A stretch of DNA of 10,349 bases from Smittium mucronatum (Eukaryota > Kickxellomycota > Harpellomycetes > Harpellales > Legeriomycetaceae), in NCBI GenBank assembly GCA_001953115.1, contig LSSL01007210.1:1-10349 (forward strand), written 5' to 3'. Within the stretch, counting starts at the first letter, position 1. Each line of letters starts with the position of its first letter. The position numbers and the translations under genes are program-made. Positions 7,502 through 10,349 of the stretch are shown piece after piece. Below the pieces are notes generated by a model that saw only the letters and a program-made list of their open reading frames with translations, was not told the origin of the DNA and did no database searches.

Positions 7502-9734
7502 TTTAATCAATTTTCTTTGTCAAGACGATTTCTAAATCCAATATCATATCTCAAATTATCAATGTGGAAAAAAAATATTTAGTCTGTCTTCTTCAATTAT
7601 TCTTATATTCCTAGGTTTTGATTTAGAATGTATTAACTTGATCGAAATTCCATAATAATAGTTGAATATTCTTTTATTTCTCCCTAAAAGTATACAACAT
7701 AGAAACCCTAAATTAGATTGCTAATAATTTTAGTTTATAGTTAAAGATATAGAATTTCGATATTTTTTCGTGTGTATCTGAAAATCAAAAAGAATGATAT
7801 CAAAATGAGCACTTTTTTTTTTATTAAAAAAAATAAAATAAAGTCATTCTGATTTCTTTTTCATAGGCGATGAGTAATTCTTGGAACTATTGCTATTATT
7901 ATTAAAAGCAGAATAAAATAAGGGTTTGTTTGATACAAAACACTGAAATATAGCTACATTGAATTAGAAGTTGAACCAGGTCAAAATAAATAGCTTTTAG
8001 GTCTTGTATAAACACATCACAAAAAGTATATATTAATATAGTAGTATAAAAAAAGCCACCAATCAACATAAATTTTTTTGAAACTGAGCTTAAATAAAAA
8101 CATTCCATAAATAACTCATACTTTACGGTCCAAATTTCAATGAATAAATAACTAGTCAATTGGGATTACTAAAACAATCTTCAATAGACTGGAAAGATTT
8201 AAAAAAAATTACTATCCTTTGGTCATTTTATTCAAACTTTTCCAAACCTCCTCCCCTCATTAAAAAGTCTATAGTTTAAAAACAATAACAGAATTTAAAC
8301 GCTCTAAAAAAACAATTTTTTAACCTTATTCATCAACCCCCGAACATTTGTTTCATTACATTAAATTCAGTTTTTAGTAAAGATTATTTTTTGAAAGTAG
8401 AACAACCTTCATCAAAATGAAGTTATTTTTTAAAAGCTTTTTATAAAACAAAACTATTTCTCAAAAAATAAAATATATGGCATCAATTCCCTTATTTCAA
8501 TTAATATTTTGCATTTTTTAGGAAATTAAAAAAAACTCAATATGATAAATACATATTTAAATCATAATCTTTAATTTCTTTTCATTTAAGAAAAATATTT
8601 TTTCTCTTTGATTTATAATTAAAATTGATTATTTTACTTTAATTCTTATCTCCTACCCATTTTTGAAATTTGATGGATTTTTTTTAAGCGCAAAGAAAAC
8701 AAACAAAGAATAGTTTAGATTTAAATTTGAATTTTTAAAAAAATTAGCCTAACAATTAATATAAAACAACTAAAATGGTGGGATAATTAAATGCACTAAA
8801 ATTCTTTTTTGAATCGATTTAAAAATGATTTTGCCATAAAAGAAATATCAATATCTTCTCACTAAAATTGTAAAAATCTAGAATTCCAATCAATCTTAAA
8901 AATTATGAGTAATATCTACTTGAATTTATTTAAGGATGCTAAAATTTTCCCATATTATCAAACACAATAATCAGACCTGTTTAATTTCATAATTTTTCTA
9001 TATTAAATATTATTAAGAGTGATTTGATAATTAAATCTTTTTTTCCCAGAAATTCCTAGGTTTACTTGATATTTTATAAATTATTATAAATGAAATTTGA
9101 ACAAAATCCATCCCCGAAACACTATTATTTAGGTTTAATAAAAGTTTAAAGATACCCTTTTTTATTTTTAATTATTTACAAATCTTAAATTCCTTGTAAA
9201 TGAGTCAAATGACAATAAAAATTATTTTATATACTCTAGTTTATAATCAACTCTATTTTTGCCCCCACACCCAAGAAATATATCCAGAAAAAGTATAATC
9301 TATATGGGTCTAGAATAAAAAAAAAATTCTTAAAAAAAGTTGATAGTTATTTTTAATTCAGTCATGAGCCATTTATAAAGACCGATTAAAGTTAGAAAAC
9401 TTTTAAATTTTTTTTGCACATATATTTATAATATATTCAAGGACTGAATAATGTGAGTAATACCACTCTTAAATTTATCATATATCACAGAATCACATGT
9501 AAACCCTACCCAAATATCAAAAGGCAAAAAAAAAATACAATAATAACATTATTTTTTCAATGTTTTTTTTCTTTTTCTCAACAGAATCTGGAAAAAACAT
9601 TCAGAAACAGGAAAACATCGCAAAATCTCAGAAAATCCGACATATTAAATTTTTACAGTATATTTATTAATGAAAGAATATAAAACTCATCAAACTTTTT
9701 ATCAAATTTTACCATTGGATAAAATATTATCTAA
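7502..9734. other. Very AT-rich spacer upstream of the PLC-like gene
   Basis: The right-hand end of the PLC-like gene is its 5' end, so the first few hundred bases should hold its promoter, but no motif stands out. The rest is AT-rich with long A and T runs; 8581-8640 has 7 G/C in 60. One minus-strand frame, open for more than 85 codons, lies at 7902-8159 (ATG at 8108, 68 residues, two hydrophobic stretches). It matches no family I know and I give it little weight. Near 8121-8163 is a possible decayed relative of the foldback element. At about 9580 a CTTTTTCTCAACAG sequence looks like a 3' splice site, but no convincing exon follows it. Confidence 0.6.
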
Positions 9735-10349
9735 TATACTTTCTTAGTCAGCTGAGATACTCTTTTTGAGAGCGGACACTTTCCTCCCCTATGAGTGAAA
9801 TACCTTGCCGTGGTTTAGGATCTTAATGGCGTACTTTTCGAAGTACACTAAACTAAAATTTCACACAGCGTTGTACTATTCTTGGTTGGGAGTAGTGGAG
9901 ATAGCGCACAGCGATTCGGAGGACAGCGATTCCAGAGGAGGGCCATCTCGAAACAGGAGGAACCGATCGTTTAGCACAGCTGAGACATAGTCTAGTGTCC
10001 AAGTCCAGCGTTCGACAGTCAGACGGATCTCAGCGTCTAACAGCTATTTGTAGGAAAGCCATGTCGATCAAACCCACGTTTGGGTAGGAGCCTAATTTTA
10101 TTAATCCTGTTAGAAGTAGGCTCTGACTAGGAGCTCAATAGCTTCAATGAACTGTTGTTCATTGAAAAAGAGCTTAATTCATGACTGCACGTAACCTCAG
10201 TCATCCAGCCTACTTGAAGCAATGCCAGGGGGAGTCTTTCGGTTGGTAGATTGTGACCTTTTACTGTAGGTACGCAACCGGTAGCCCTGTAGAGGAGCTT
10301 ATTATAGTTAGGATAATAGTCTTTTCTATACATCTTTTTCTTTTTTCAT
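9735..10349. other. GC-rich compositional island of unknown nature at the right edge
   Basis: Composition changes sharply here: 116 G/C in 240 bases over 9841-10080 against 12% in part of the adjoining spacer. The frames are short and unfamiliar. One on plus (9805-9990) lacks an ATG at its beginning, and one on minus (10333-10127, with an ATG) gives 68 residues of no known family. Several small hairpins occur (9831-9846, 10072-10085, 10143-10166). An inverted octamer, GCTGAGAT at 9751-9758 and ATCTCAGC at 10027-10034, brackets 284 bases. Inside it the sequence begins TG and ends CA like an LTR, but the flanking bases show no target-site duplication. It could be part of a transposable element, a structured non-coding RNA region or the edge of a gene further right. 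I cannot decide between these. Confidence 0.5.
10132..10174. repeat. Strong hairpin in the GC-rich island
   Basis: TTCAATGAAC (10143-10152) and GTTCATTGAA (10157-10166) are perfect reverse complements around a four-base loop, TGTT. An outer pair, AGCTC (10132-10136) with GAGCT (10170-10174), extends the stem across small internal loops. No U-run follows, and bacterial-type terminators are not expected here. The role is unknown; a structured RNA or a recombination or transposon end are possibilities. Confidence 0.75.

Noticed and set aside
7902..8159. Minus-strand hydrophobic frame of 85 codons
   Set aside because: It opens with TTG, and from its ATG at 8108 only 68 residues rich in I, F, L and Y remain, as AT-rich DNA produces by itself. 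It overlaps the possible repeat relic. Kept only as a remark in the spacer entry.
9453..9683. Plus-strand frame of 76 codons rich in K, N, T and F
   Set aside because: It starts at GTG, has no internal ATG, has a low-complexity composition and matches no family.
9990..10035. GTTCGA resembling a tRNA B box
   Set aside because: No pairing arms, no A box at the right distance and no cloverleaf could be drawn.
10127..10333. Minus-strand 68-residue frame with ATG in the GC-rich island
   Set aside because: The length is unremarkable at this base composition, there are no recognisable motifs, and it contains the strong hairpin. Not called as a gene.

Overview
The window is nuclear DNA of a eukaryote. 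Three genes can be assigned to families that belong to eukaryotic biology, and two of them only make sense after removing GT-AG introns of 61 to 101 bases. The DNA is extremely AT-rich: a hand count over 8581-8640 gives 7 G/C in 60, while coding exons are visibly richer. A fungus is the best guess. The PLC-like protein has the arrangement (CNG...LCDR, FPGTHNS, LCHTSC, PNFILVDFY) that I associate with secreted or anchored fungal PLC-like phosphodiesterases, and the Mss4 protein has a C-x4-C first zinc half-site as I remember it from yeast Dss4. The lineage cannot be fixed from the sequence alone; large AT-rich spacers would suit an early-diverging or biotrophic fungus.

Layout from left to right. 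Bases 1-2905 are mostly AT-rich spacer. They contain a probable small minus-strand gene (about 415-683, weakly SRP14-like, exon structure unresolved), a candidate exon near the left edge (223-317), an unexplained 57-codon open frame (1037-1210) and a (TAAA)10 microsatellite. A minus-strand Mss4/Dss4-type gene follows (2906-3691). The divergent intergenic region (3692-4545) contains an imperfect foldback element with 67-base arms that are 84% identical. On the plus strand is a six-exon gene for USB1, the U6 snRNA 3'-end exonuclease (4546-5827, 288 residues). It converges with a minus-strand, two-exon PLC-like phosphodiesterase gene (5915-7501, 501 residues); the two stop codons are only 87 bases apart. 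Bases 7502-9734 are very AT-rich with no firm gene. From about 9735 to the right end the composition changes abruptly (48% G+C over 9841-10080) and short hairpins cluster; this island is unidentified.

The three recognised genes have unrelated housekeeping or surface roles: Rab/vesicle traffic, U6 snRNA maturation, and phosphodiester hydrolysis in the secretory route or at the surface. They share boundaries (a divergent promoter and convergent 3' ends) rather than a pathway. The most unusual items are the foldback element in the shared promoter with a possible decayed relative near 8121-8163, the GC-rich island at the right edge, the tentative SRP14-like gene, and a possible alternative last intron that decides whether the PLC-like protein has a hydrophobic tail.
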